A stretch of 64,000 nucleotides of DNA, taken from Galbula dea. Taxonomy: Eukaryota; Chordata; Aves; Piciformes; Galbulidae. This document shows, piece by piece, positions 33,481 through 45,600 of this stretch. The stretch's first letter is position 1. Each line of letters opens with the position of its first letter. The DNA lies in contig VWZX01008936.1 of assembly GCA_013399015.1 (NCBI GenBank), positions 5,593,126 through 5,657,125 on the forward strand. Direction: 5' to 3'. The notes under the pieces were generated by a model that saw only the letters and a list, made by a program, of their open reading frames with translations, did no database searches and was not told the origin of the DNA. The position numbers and the translations under genes are program-made.

Positions 33481-36400
33481 GCTTGGACACACACAGCTCT
33501 CTCACAGCAAAAGCTGAGGAGCAAACACACAGAATGAATGCTGCAAAGCATTCGGCTAAGACAGCCAGAGATGATGCTTAAAGCTTTCCCCACTGGTTAG
33601 TAGGGGTCCAAGGCATCAGTGTGCTTAACCTGAGCCTCCCTTCTCAGACTGATGGGGTTTAAGATCCAATCCACGTGCATGCAAGGAAGCCAATACATCA
33701 TTTCCAACCATAATGATTCTGAGATCATTGTAAGTTTTGCTTGCTGCTTATTTTGCTTGCTGTCTAATTCTAAGCAAGAATTGAGCAGTACTTAAACTGA
33801 TTCTGGGGCAGGATGTGTTTTCATTTTCATCACACAAAATGCATGGGATGGGCACTTTAGTGGCAACACAAGCAAAAAAGAAAGAAAGAAACAAACCAGG
33901 TAAGAATAGCTTGATTACATTCTTGCATATTTAAATTAACACAGGGCTGATCCATTCCTGAGATGCTTTCTTGTGTCATTTCCTACTTGGTCCTTCCAGT
34001 GGTGAAAATGCCCCAGGGGTAATGAAGCATCTGAGCATCTGGCTACCTTCCCCATCACACTCAATCCAGAATGGTTGTATTGAGCCAGACAAAATTATTC
34101 TGCTTTTACAGCCGCAAGCACGGTCAGATTTTGGTCTGGTTGTTCATAGCCTGCAGAGTTTTTACTGTATAGAAATTAAAAGGACTGCAACCTGCAGCAA
34201 CTGTGGAAGTTGAGGGCAAATCAAAAAGCTTAGGAATTCTGGCATTCCTCCTTAGTAATTCAGGACAGCCTTTTCATTACTGTCAAAAGAACATATCTTT
34301 ATAAGCAATATCCAGCTCCAATCTCCACTGATCTCCTGTTGCATTAGAGAAAAGGCAGGAACGACATTAACACCTCACAAAAGGGAAATTAAGCTAAAGG
34401 AGTAAACCAGCTTGCCCAGCCTCACTTCACAGGGTAGGACAGGGGTTTAGATGAGACTTCAGGCTCTTGGTTCCTGTGTGCCACCCTGCTGTGCCATACT
34501 GCCTCCTCAGAAAAGGAATGGAGCATCACATCAGTGTCTGGAAATCACCTTTAAGTTCTCCTCCTCCCCCCAAATTTCCCTTTAATTTTATATTTCAGTG
34601 CACTTCCTAAGCAGAATGTCTCAGCACTGCACTTCTCATGGCTTTTTTTCTGCCAGTGAAATAGCTATGACTGCAAGGTTTACAAAGACTTTCTGTTCCT
34701 GTCTAAAATTATCTTTGCTGAGCCTTGCGACACCAAGAGCATGGAGCCAATATTCTGTAAGCCCTGAGAAAAACAGACTACATTTCAGGCACACTCAGTC
34801 TGGTTACAGCAGCATCCATCAGCCATGACCAAAGCTCAGGGCCACCACCACGTCAGGCCTTGGACACCACCTGTTTTCTTTGCTGCATGAGACAGCACCT
34901 AAAGTCGGGCCTGATCCTGCCACCCAGATGCTCTACGGACACTAAATAGGAATCTCTGCCATCCCTGCTCCAACTGCGAGGTCAGGGCAAAAGGGTATGA
35001 AAAGACAGCAGGTGGGTGCAGACAGCTGGGGGAAGCAGGAGGTTAACAGGGAGACAACAGCAATTAGCACAAGCAGCAGCTTTGCCAATTGTCTGCTTCC
35101 CTGATTTTCAACAGCAAAGCAGAAATTAGCCTAAGAGCATCAGCCAGCAGCTAATGTTGCTCTTCAGAACTGAAAATATCAGGGCAAAAAATTTAATTAT
35201 TTCCACAAGTACAAAAGCAAGGCTTGCAGGGCTCTCATGTAGGAGTTTGCCTAAGTAAGGCATGGAGCAGGCAGCTCAAAACAGCCACCAAATACTTCAG
35301 AGTGAAAGGCTAAAAAAGGAATGTTTTAGAGGAGGAAATGAGTCAGTAGCTTGAAGGACGGGAGGGGGTGTTCAAATAGCTGAGGCATACAGTGTAAGTC
35401 AATAGTCACCATCTCAAAGGCTAGAAAGTCAGTGAGGTGGATGTATTGAACTTTGGTTTCTGTTGAGGTAGGGTCTCACTCACCAATAGGAGTCTGTGGG
35501 TGACTTTTGATATCAACCATGCTGGATTTTGAAGAGATTCTTTACCAGGCAGAAGATGTTGGCTGCAGTTCACAATAGTGTTTTAGACTGGAGCCAAAGC
35601 AGCCACCAGAAGTTACTGAATTGCTGTAATTTGCCCCATGGCTGGGGGACGGATTTCTTTTGGAGAGGAAGTTTCAGTTAATTGCAAATGCCACTTGCCC
35701 TAAGAGAGGAAGTTGGATTCACCTTTTGAGATGGTTCATCCAAACACCCATCTTGAGCTTTCAGCCTAGCTTATTTATAGCCCTAACAGTAGGAAAAAAG
35801 GACAAAGCTTCTTCAGTGTTGAAAAAACAGCAAACCTAGCAAAAAACTCTCCATCTTCACAATGTCGTAGCAATCCACAGCATTCATTTCTTTCTTGATA
35901 TTGCACTGAAGCCCTGGGGACAAAGGGGAGAGTCTCACTCCCAGAAGCCTTTAACCTTGCTTGCACACCAGCACAAAGCTGGTGGTAACAGGGCGTGCAG
36001 TAGCAGAGTAGCAACCCAAGAGAGGGCTGGTGTCAGTGTGGCAATAAGCCACAAGGCACAACTTCCTCACCTCTGCCCCAGGTCCCTGTCCTCTCAAGAA
36101 GGCAGGACTGGTGGAAAGGGAGCTTGTAAAAAGAAACACCAAAATCCCCTCCTGCTTCCCCAAAACAGGAAGCTTCCCCCCCAGTTCAGGCACCAAGAGG
36201 TGCCACAAGAAAACTTGACTGCAAGCCCTCCCCAAGGGGAACCTCAGCGCTGCAAATGGTTGGGGTGATGTTCACAGTCACAGGGCACGTGAGGAGCGGG
36301 GTGGTTGAGCTGGGGAGCAGCACAAGGTCTGGAAAAGCAGCCTCCTTTTCCCCTACACAAGTGGCACCACAGAATTCACACACAGTAGGGGTTCCCAAAC

Positions 36401-37260
36401 TATTACAGAGGTGCTGCTGATCACTGGCAGGCAGCTCCAGGTGCAGAGCTGGAGCAGCGCAGAGTCTGTGGTGTCCTGTGCTAAGGCAGGCTGGTACCAC
36501 CAATAAGCCATGCACTTGTCAGTGGATCTTGGTGCACAGCTCCTGCCTCAAAGCACCAGTGATCCTGTGATTATGCCTCACTGGGCTATACTGTTCTGTC
36601 TTTTGGGAAATTAAGCCTTTCAAAAACCCATGGTGGCTCCTGGTCAGTGACCTTCTCTGAGTAAGCACATCTTTTTCATGAGACAGAAACAAGTGAGAGA
36701 GAGATCCCTTACACTGCTGGTGAAGGAGCTCCTGTTTTCGCCGAGGCTCCTTTAACTGGTTAGATATCTTCTCAAACCACTGCAGTGTTTCCAAAAACAC
36801 AAGGAGACCTCTTGAAACAAACTGAGCCAACAGGCCAGTTCCAATTCATTTTCCCTTATAAGTATACAACATGAAACAGGCCCAGCCTTGGCCTTACATC
36901 ATCCCTTCCCCTCCTCCCAGGATGTCTTACTTCTGTACCCCTCTTTCATAATGAAACAGATCTATGAAGAGCAAGCTTGGAACAATAACAGACAAATTAC
37001 CCACATCAATATTAAGATTAAAAAGCACAGCTGCCTCAGGTCTCTGTTACATGCCACTGAAGATAGAGGTCTGCTATGGCACTGTGCCCTATCACCAAGT
37101 ACCGTCCACCTTGATTTGTCTGCCAGCCATGCAGGCTAGCAGTCCCAGCAGGAAGACAGGACCAGAACAAGCTGTCCAGAAAAACCTATCTGTAGGACTG
37201 AAGTTCTACTATTACACAGGTATTTTATCTGACTTGTTTTAGAACTGTATGTTTAAAAAA

Positions 37261-37280
37261 ACCAACCAACCAACCAACCA
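37261..37280. repeat. (CCAA)n microsatellite
   Basis: Five tandem CCAA/ACCA units bordered by A runs. Confidence 0.85.
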
Positions 37281-38069
37281 AAAAGCATGTCCCTACTCAA
37301 TTCTTGTTATTACTTCCAAAGTCAGTGAAGACTTCAGTCCAGATTTAAGCATTATTTGATTAAATACATCAGAAAAGAGCCTAGGGAAGAACAACCCACA
37401 CACCCCAATTTCACAGAAATACTGGTAGGTCCTTTGCTAGTTTCACCACAAATCTGATGCAAATGCTCTTGTAAAAGGGAACTCCTGGCCCATGTATGTA
37501 AACCACCCAATGCAACAGCCAAGTGCTATAGGACTGCTTTTTCAACACGTGCATCTTCAACATGGCATCTTTCAGCAACTTCAATCTAATGTGAACAGGC
37601 ATACCAGCAACTAAAAGGGGCATTTACCTGGGGTATACTGTAAAGAGGGGGGAAATATGAAAATGTAACTTAATTAGAACAGCAATATGGATGAAAACTG
37701 TAAGGTATGGCTCACCTCTTCAATACTGAAGCTTCATGCTGGCTGTAACCTGTTATGAAGTATTGCTGCCTCATATGCCAGTCCTGAAAACATGCAGTCA
37801 AGTCTTGGTTTTCTGCTTTCAAGGAGGCACAGTGACACAATGAATAAGCTTGATGCAGGGGATTTTCTGCTCCTTGATTCAAGCTGGGAACATCACTGCA
37901 GTCAAGATCCAGTAATGAAATTTGACTATACATTTTTTAAAAATAACAGATGCTTCTGTAAGCTGGTTACAAAAAAACTTGAGCTTCATTGCCCAGAAAC
38001 ATTAAGGAAATAGTATTTTCATAGCATTTCAAAGTGAGCAGTACTATAGTAAATACAGAATAATAGCAC

Positions 38070-38511
38070 TGTCCAAAGAAGGGCAACGAAGCCAGCGAAG
38101 GGTCTAGAGCACAAGTGTTGTGAAGAACAGCTGAGGTAACTGGAGTTGTTTAGCCTGGAGGAAGCTCAGGAGAGACTTTATCACTCCCTGCAACTCCCTG
38201 AAATTTTGGAGTGAGGTGGTGGTTGGTCTCTTCTCCCAAGGAGCAAGTGATAGGACAAGAGGAAACAGCTTCAAGTTGTGCCACGGGAGGTTTTGGTCAG
38301 ACATTAGGCACAAGTTTTTCACCAGAAGACTTGTCAAGGCCGGGAATAGCCTGCCCAGGGCAGTGGTGGAGTCACCATCCCTGAAGGGATTTAAAGCCAT
38401 GTAGATGTAGTGTTGAGGGACGTGCTTTAGTGGAGACCTGGCAGTGCTGATTAACAGTTGGACATGATGATCTTAAAGCTCTCTCCCAACCCAAACGATT
38501 CTATGACTCTT
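38070..38511 (+). mobile_element. CR1 LINE 3'-end fragment
   Basis: Contains 'caaagaagggcaacgaagcc', 'gaagggtctagagcacaagt', 'aagtgataggacaagaggaa', 'gtggagtcaccatccctgaa' and the 'cgattctatgactc' end. About 440 bp, no intact frame. Confidence 0.93.
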
Positions 38512-39003
38512 CGAGACCTTCGGTCCCAGCAGCAGCGTTTTCTCAGCGGTCAGCTTTGTCCGGAGGACAAACCGTTCATTGTTTCAGCCACCTGAAACAG
38601 CGCTTTGATTCGTGAGGGAACGTTAGTGGCAGCAGCTTGCTGCTACTACTGCTGCTGCCGCCTCCGCCGGGAAGAACTGCACAGGGTTTCCTGCAGCAGG
38701 CAGCGAGCGCGGCCGGCCCGAACCAATCACGAGTGCCTGACTGAGATCGCACCAAAGTAGGTATTAAAAAAACCGGAAAAGAAAAAAATAACAAAAAAAA
38801 AAAGGCTCCACGCTTCCTTCTCGCCAGCTCCTCTGACCGCCCGCCCCCATCTACTCTTTCTTTTAGGCCGCCTCTCCTCCTGCCCGCCCCAGGGCCATGA
38901 CCGCCCTACAGCAGCCCCCTCGGACGTCCCCCATGGCTGCCTCAGAGCCTTTCAACCCCTCTCTCAGAGGCCCAATCCTCTTTGTACCCCCTACCCTTCC
39001 TCT

Positions 39004-39277
39004 CTGGGCTCCCTCAGCTCCACAGTTCTTTCCTCAGCGCCTCCCGCCTGGGCTCCCCGAACCCCCAATTCTCCCCTCAATTGTCCCCTCCGGGCTCCCC
39101 AAGCCCCTCCACACCTCCCCTCAATTCTCCCCTCTGGGGTCCCCGAACCCCACCCAGTTCTCCCCTCTAGGATGCCCGAGCCCCCCTAATTCTCCCCTCA
39201 ATTCTCCTTTCTGGGGTCCTTGAATCCCCCCAATTCTGCCTTCTGGGCTTCCCGAACCCGCCCAGTTCTCCCCTCGG
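39004..39277. repeat. C/T-rich minisatellite, 7 imperfect units
   Basis: Units begin CTGGGCTCCCCGAACCCCC and end AATTCTCCCCT, starting at 39004, 39048, 39090, 39134, 39167, 39211 and 39243. The spacing takes two sizes, 32-33 and 42-44 bp. The longer units carry an extra CAATTCTCCCCT-like segment. The strand is nearly free of runs of A and G. Confidence 0.85.
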
Positions 39278-39638
39278 AGCCTTCCCCCGCACACCTCGCG
39301 GAGGTGACCACCACCCATTGGCCAAGCGGCACGCGCCGGCCGTCAATCGCCCCGCGGATCCCAGCTGTGATTGGCGCAGCGCTCAGCCAAGCGGAAGTGG
39401 GCAGGAGCTGTGGGTATGGGCGGACCCGGGCGGGTCCGAGGCGTTGCCACGCTGAGCTCCCTCCGTAGCAACCGCTTCCTCCTCCGGGCACGGCGGCCGT
39501 GACGTCGGCAGCGCTTCCGCCCGGCTCGCGCCCTCGCCGCTTCCCTTCCTGCTGCCGGAGCCCGCGCCGCACCCAGAGCAGCCCAGGGGAGCAGCAGCTG
39601 CCGTAGCCGCCGCCGCACAGCCGCCTCCTGCCGAAAGC

Positions 39639-39641
39639 ATG
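39639..39641 (+). CDS. DSTN: DSTN exon 1, coding part (Met only)
   Basis: ATG followed directly by the donor GTAGGG at 39642, with A at -3. The rest of exon 1 is the GC-rich 5' UTR upstream, whose start is not visible. Confidence 0.93.
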
Positions 39642-42600
39642 GTAGGGGGACACGGGGCACCGCTGTGGGGAGGGGGGAGCGGACCTTTAGGCTTCTCCCC
39701 TTCTTTCATTCCCCGGGAAAAAAATGGGGGGTGNTTGGTGCCGCCCGCTCTTTCGCTCGCTCTCCACATCGACGGTATCGCAGTCTCCCTCCCTTCTTTC
39801 CTTTCCCCGGGTCCTTTACGTTCGCCTTTGAATTTGAGGCGGAGGATCCGTTCTCCTCCTCCCTTCGCTTCCCACCTCCATCCCCNCCCCTTCCCTCAGG
39901 GCGCGGCCGGGGCGGAGGTCCACCACCCACCTCCCCACATAAAAAGACCACAGAAGGGGGCGGGGTGAGGGGTTTGTCTTTACTCCCTCTGTGGGCTGCT
40001 ACGCTCGGGAGAAAGCGAGGCCTCAACCGCATCCGCCCCGACGGCCTCAGGCGGGAGCCATCTTCTCCCTAAAAGCTGAGGGGTTTTGAGCCTGGTGGCG
40101 GTTCCTGGGTTCGGTGGAGCCCAGCACGGTCGGAGCCCCTCTCTGCCGTCCGCAGTGCGCAGCCTCTCGGGGCTAGGCCGCCCTTAATCGGGCCCCGGCT
40201 GGAGTCAGCAGTACTGGGAGCAGACAAAAGAGGGGAAGAGGAGAGAAGGGGAGGGGAAGCAAAACCCGCAGAAGGAGAAGGCTGGTCGCAGCAATCACGT
40301 TTTTATTGCAGTGGCCATTCGAAGAAGCTTGAGGTTTTTTTAAGGTGCTGGCCTCAAAGGTTTGGGAGGTTTTAGTCTTGCTTCTCTGCATTATAGTGTT
40401 GGAAACATTTTATCTAAGAGAAGATGCTGGAAATAGAGTAAATGCATTAAATATGTGCACCAACTTGCCCGTTTTCTCTCAAAAAGATGTTAGGGGATCC
40501 CTTTCATAAGGAGGACAGAAGAGACCAAACAGCTGTTATGCTTCATGGTGGTTCATTTACTCTTCACAGACTGTTAAGGGTTGGATGGGATCTCTGGAGA
40601 TCATCTAGTCCAACTCCCCTGTCAGAGCAGGTTCACATTGAGCAGGTTGCACAGCAGGGTGTCCAGATGGGTTTGGAATGTCTCCAGAGATAGAGACTTC
40701 ACCACCTCTCTGGGCAGCCTGATCCAGTGCTCCACCACCCTCAAAGTAAAGAAGTTCCTCCCTATGCTTAGATAGAACTTTCCATGTTCAAGTTCGTGCC
40801 CAATTGCATACAGCAATCTTCATTTGCCTACACTAAAAGTTTGTGTCCCTGTTTAACTTGGGGTGCTGAGACTCACAGATTCGCTTGATTTATTTGCTCA
40901 CGTGGTTTTCTAACTGCTGTCCTGGTTTTCCTTGAGTCATGCACAAGCACGTGTCCAGTAGTAAACATTTGTGTGTTCTGACACACTTGCCTAGGTTACT
41001 TGCCTTTGATGGGGGGGGAGAGGGTTGCACAGTGAAGCCTTCCCGTGGTATTTACCATTACTTTTTTGAACATGTGGTCTATCCAGTAAATAAATTTATC
41101 TTCTGTTTAGACCCAGGCAGACAGGATGTGCTCCTAATCTTTCCTTGCTTCCTCTAACACCCAAGTTGCAGCATCTGTGGCTGGTCTGCCGCGTGGAGCA
41201 GAGCTAATGGGAGTTGCAGATGAAGCTGCTGAACGTCTGACAAGACTTGCAGCTCTTGTTTAAAATAGGCTTGTCTGAACAAGCTAGCTGCCACCTCTGC
41301 AGTATGCAAACCTAGTTTAAGATGACTACTTAGTGATTCAGGCTTCATCGTGCATTGGAACGAGAGAATTCCCCATTCTGTCAAAACTAGTATTTCTCAC
41401 AGTGATCTCCTTTTTGGAACAGGGTCTGGGTTGGCTAAGATGCTTTCCAGTTGCTGAAAATTAACTTGCTTTTGGGCAGAGTGTAGGCCGGCTGGCATAG
41501 TACAGTAATGCCAGCAGGAGGGCATCATTTGGTATCAAAAGAGCACTGGATTTTCTGCTTTTGTGTCTTGCCACAAGGTTCAGTTCCTTTGCTACTGGAT
41601 TAAAGGAGTCCATGGTCTTTGGAGGACCGTGCAAATTATTTTTCTTGGTTGTTAGTCCATACTGTTCCCAAATCTGTGTAATTACAAGGTACATATGCCT
41701 CATATACAAGATGACAGCCACATGACAATTGGTAGTGTGGGTGTCTGGCATGTTCCTGCTTGCCGTGTCAGAATATCACTATCAAGAGGCTCCTGCTGGG
41801 AGCAAGAGCTGACTTAAGCGATCTCATGCGGGAGAGCCTACAGACAGCCAGAACTTGCATGTAAAACTGTTCAGAGCCTTTGGCTTGCCTGACTGTTCAG
41901 TATTCACAGCCATCTCCAGGAAGGATACCTTGGTAATGAGCATTTAGGATGCCCAGAGCAGGCCTTCAAAGCCTGTTTTTAAGGGTGAGGTTTAAGCTTT
42001 ACGTTCCTGTAGATGCGTTGAGGGCTACAAGAAAATCCCTACAGACACTTGGGCTTAGAATAGCTGATTTATGGGCTGAATGTGTTTCTAAGAAGCTTTG
42101 TTTCCTGCAAGAGTCCTATTGTGTACCAGCTTGCACCTGCATTACCTTTGAAACAGGCATTTCAGCACAGGAATGGGTACTGCTCAAAACTTCTGCCCTG
42201 TCGCTAGCTCCCACAGTTCTGGTTTTCAGCTGTGTTGCAGGGATTGCCTTTTGTGGATATTGCTTGTTCTACCTACCTTGATAATTATATCATTATACTT
42301 CATGGTAGCTCAGAGAAGGTGATGATTTCCTCTTTGCCTGACAGCTGAGGAAATGACTTCCAGGAAATAAGGGAAGGGTTTTTTCTGCCCGTTTTTGTAC
42401 TTGCTTTCTTACTCATTTCTCCTCATCTAGTTGACAACCTTTGTCATGGCAAGGGGGGAAAGGAAGCAGAATAGAGTTTTGATTCCTTTCCCCATACATT
42501 TCCTTGAAAAAATAATTTAAAAAAAAAACCCAAAAAACCCACAAAAATTCAAAATAAAAACTAAATTCTAGCTAGTAAAATCTGCCTACAAATGATATGG

Positions 42601-45600
42601 TAATAACTGTACCTCTTGCTGGTTTATGGTGTGCAAATAATGGCCTCTTACACAACAGCAGTAAAAAGGCAGTTATTTTTCCTATCATGCTTCAGATCTG
42701 AACTGAAGCTTTGGACTTTCAGATGCATAGGCTGCCTGGAGTAAGCAGAAGTGTCTGTGTGTCCAGCCGTAGGTAGCAGAGGACATGGGCTTGTTGAGGC
42801 TTGGGAAGTCAATGGTGTTCCCACACTGATGTGGTCTTTAGGGTGAAGTTAAAACTAGTCACTCCATTCGATGCCATCTTTCCTACTCAAAGTAAGGGTG
42901 GCAATATCAGATGGGTTCTCTTGATTGCTCAAATCACAGATTAAAAGCAAAGCAGTGTTTAAGATCCTCGTGTTTTAAACCCCCCGCCTCTTCAGTCAGC
43001 TTGTTGGCCGTAGCTGACAACTTTTCAGAGGCCTTACTTGGCAAAATCTTCTCCCAGTTTGTAAGCTGCAGCCAGGCTCTGCAGCCCTCCCTTTCGGCTA
43101 GGTGCTCTCTCAACTGACTTGACTTAGCTTTCCCTTCAAGGTTTCAGTGCTGCTGATGTCGCAGGGTATTGCGTGGCAGTGGAAGGGACAGCTTTGGTGA
43201 AGGGTGCTGTCCCAGAACAGTGGAGTGGTAATAGGTTTCATTGAAAATAAATAATTTGTCCCAGAGATCTGCTGTAACATGTTACTGAGTCAGATGGAGG
43301 TGCCACATGGTTCAGAGGCAATCCTGGCAGTGGGAGGGGATTTTGAAGGTAAGATAGGAGGGATGGTGTGCCAGGCATAGGGGGAACAATGTTTTTGCTG
43401 AAGAAACTGAGAGCCAAATAAATGGCAGTAATGTGACTAGCAAACATGGGAGCACAGTGTCTCAGATCTGCCTTTTTTTCATGAAATGAAGTGTAGCTTA
43501 AGTTGTTGGTGTCAAATTCTGGCAGAATGGATGATGCCTTTCCAAGAAGCAGAAGTTTCCACTTGAGTAACTGTGGGTAGCCCATGCTGGTATGTGCCAT
43601 GTGTGTGCATGGTTCCCAAAGTCAGTCCAGAACTGTTTCTTGAAATGTATCTGTAGATAAGATGCACTGACACCACAGTTGAGGGCTCCTGGGTTCTGAT
43701 CCCTGTGAAATTTTCAATGCTTAAAACCAAATTTAGTCCTCCAAACTTGTTTTGAGGTGAATTAAGACGTTAAAGTCTTCTTGGCTGTCTTAAGAGTCAA
43801 GGAGGAAACAAAGACTTTTCCTAGAGATTTCATTGTGTCAAAGTTGTGTTTCAGGCTTGCTAGAAATCCAGTTTATTCGGCATCTGATGTGCTTCTCACT
43901 CCTGAAATGGCTTTCTGTATAGGATGATTTTTATGAGAAAGCTTTGGATTATTCTTCAGTCTTCTCCCATTTAGATTAAATTTGGTCACAGAGGCAAAAC
44001 ATTGAAAGCTGTGAGTGGAAGCAGCTGGAAGCCTGCTACATGGGAGGGGCTGTCTTTGGGCTGCCCTGGGTACGGGTGGCATTCTGCTCTTGCAAGACTT
44101 GTGCAGTGCTTTGCACTTAAGGCAGGAATGATGGCTTTGTGTAGGGAATAAGAGCCATTGTGTTACTGCAGCACATGCTGACGAGGCATTTAATGCCTCA
44201 TGTGCCTGCAGCAGTCTATATGAAAATACAATGGAGATACTGGTGTAAGTGTTCCAGAATAATGTACTAGGCAATAGTTGCATGGAGGTAGTTGGAGAGA
44301 ATTCATTTTTCCTGGTTCCCTCAGAGAAACTTAGTCTGTCCATTCTTGCCTGAATGTCTCCCTGAATATGCTGTACTGGCATTATTTCCCCATCTGAAAA
44401 TTAGGTGGCTTACATGCTTGCTGCTGCCTTTCAGAGGGTTTAGCAGGCCTTGCAGTTAAGGTCCTCAGCACCTATAGAAACAGGCTGGCTACTTGAATAT
44501 AGGCTTTTCTTTGCAGTTATGCCCAGGAATGGCTTTAAGTTCATGTTGCCTATGTTACAGGATCAATCTGTCCCCTAAAACTGAGTGTTGTGTATCCCGC
44601 AAGTACCTGTAGCATGTACTGCTCAAAGAACAGTTATCATGTACTAGGCCAGAGTTGGGTAACTGCTTTCATACTGAAAGAGGAACCAGGCTAGCTGTTG
44701 GAGCCATGCAGCGTTCAAGCCAGAATGCACAACATAATAATGAATGTTCTGTATTGAATCCTCTGAGCAGAGCGATACTGGGCCAAAGAGAGAAAATACA
44801 GACTAACAAATAAAGGTTTATTCTGTCATCACTGGTGGGTTGGAGGCTTCTCACCACCTATTCTTCTGGACATATCAGCAGACGACTGTTAAAATGTTAA
44901 TTGAGGACATGTATTTACCAGTGTGGCATTTCTCCTTGTTCTAGTACTTTTAACAATCATTCTGTTGCTGCTCTACACAGAATAGTTGCATCCACCTTAC
45001 AACAAAAGCTGCTGTGGGTTTGGGATCTTTTTTTTTTTTATTCTTTTTTAATTATGTTTATGAAGCCAGTCCTGGCTGGTACAAGCCCAGGGTTGAAGAG
45101 AGAGTCCTACGGTTACAACAATAGATCCTTTTTTTGGAAGCCGTTAGTTGCACTGGGAGTTTATGGGTTTAGTTCAGCCTATACAGTGACACAGCTACAG
45201 GCTTTTCTGAGATGGAAAAAAATCTGTATTTTCCCTAGCAGTATAATGGTTATTAATGTCAGTGTGTTTGATGAATCCATGGTTGTACTGCAGCTGTGAA
45301 AAGGTGTAGCACCAGCTGCTAACAGACTTTGCTTTGGAAGGCTAAAAAATCTGATTCTTACTAAGGTACCTTCAGCTTCTGGTCAGTCCCAGTGATGAGC
45401 TGCAGTTCAACAGTGAATTTTGAGTTTCCAGGCTAAATAGTCTCAACATTTTTGGAATCTGAACTGACTTGCCAGCAATGCTCAGTTTCTTTATAAGGAA
45501 ACATCTTGTCTCCTGACTTGGAGACATGTTTCTGGCTGTGCAGTAGTGCAAGTGTATGCTCTTGACTGCACAGTTTGCATCAGCCTGCAGCTCCATTGTT

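Larger units (their letters stand above)
32346..38065. other. Intergenic, no gene recognised
   Basis: 5.7 kb without a supported exon. It holds the orphan TATA element at 33472, an AT-rich homeodomain-like cluster at 35041-35225, and a (CCAA)n run at 37261-37280. A fragment of about 30 bp near 33697-33725 ('catttccaaccataatgatt') resembles a CR1 tail. Confidence 0.55.
38850..40230. promoter_or_regulatory. DSTN: DSTN CpG-island promoter and 5' region
   Basis: A strongly GC- and CpG-rich block surrounds DSTN exon 1. There is no TATA box. Visible elements are inverted CCAAT boxes (ATTGG at 39317-39321 and 39370-39374), an ETS-like GCGGAAGTGG at 39391-39400 and a CRE core TGACGTC at 39500-39506. 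Single undetermined bases lie near 39734 and 39886. Site use is inferred. Confidence 0.8.

Noticed and set aside
33299..33505. 68-codon minus-strand frame over the orphan TATA element
   Set aside because: It is antisense to the putative promoter, without signal peptide, motif or splice support.
43873..44382. 169-codon minus-strand frame inside DSTN intron 1
   Set aside because: No motif, no splice-site-supported extension, and no biased composition; consistent with chance in an 8-kb intron.
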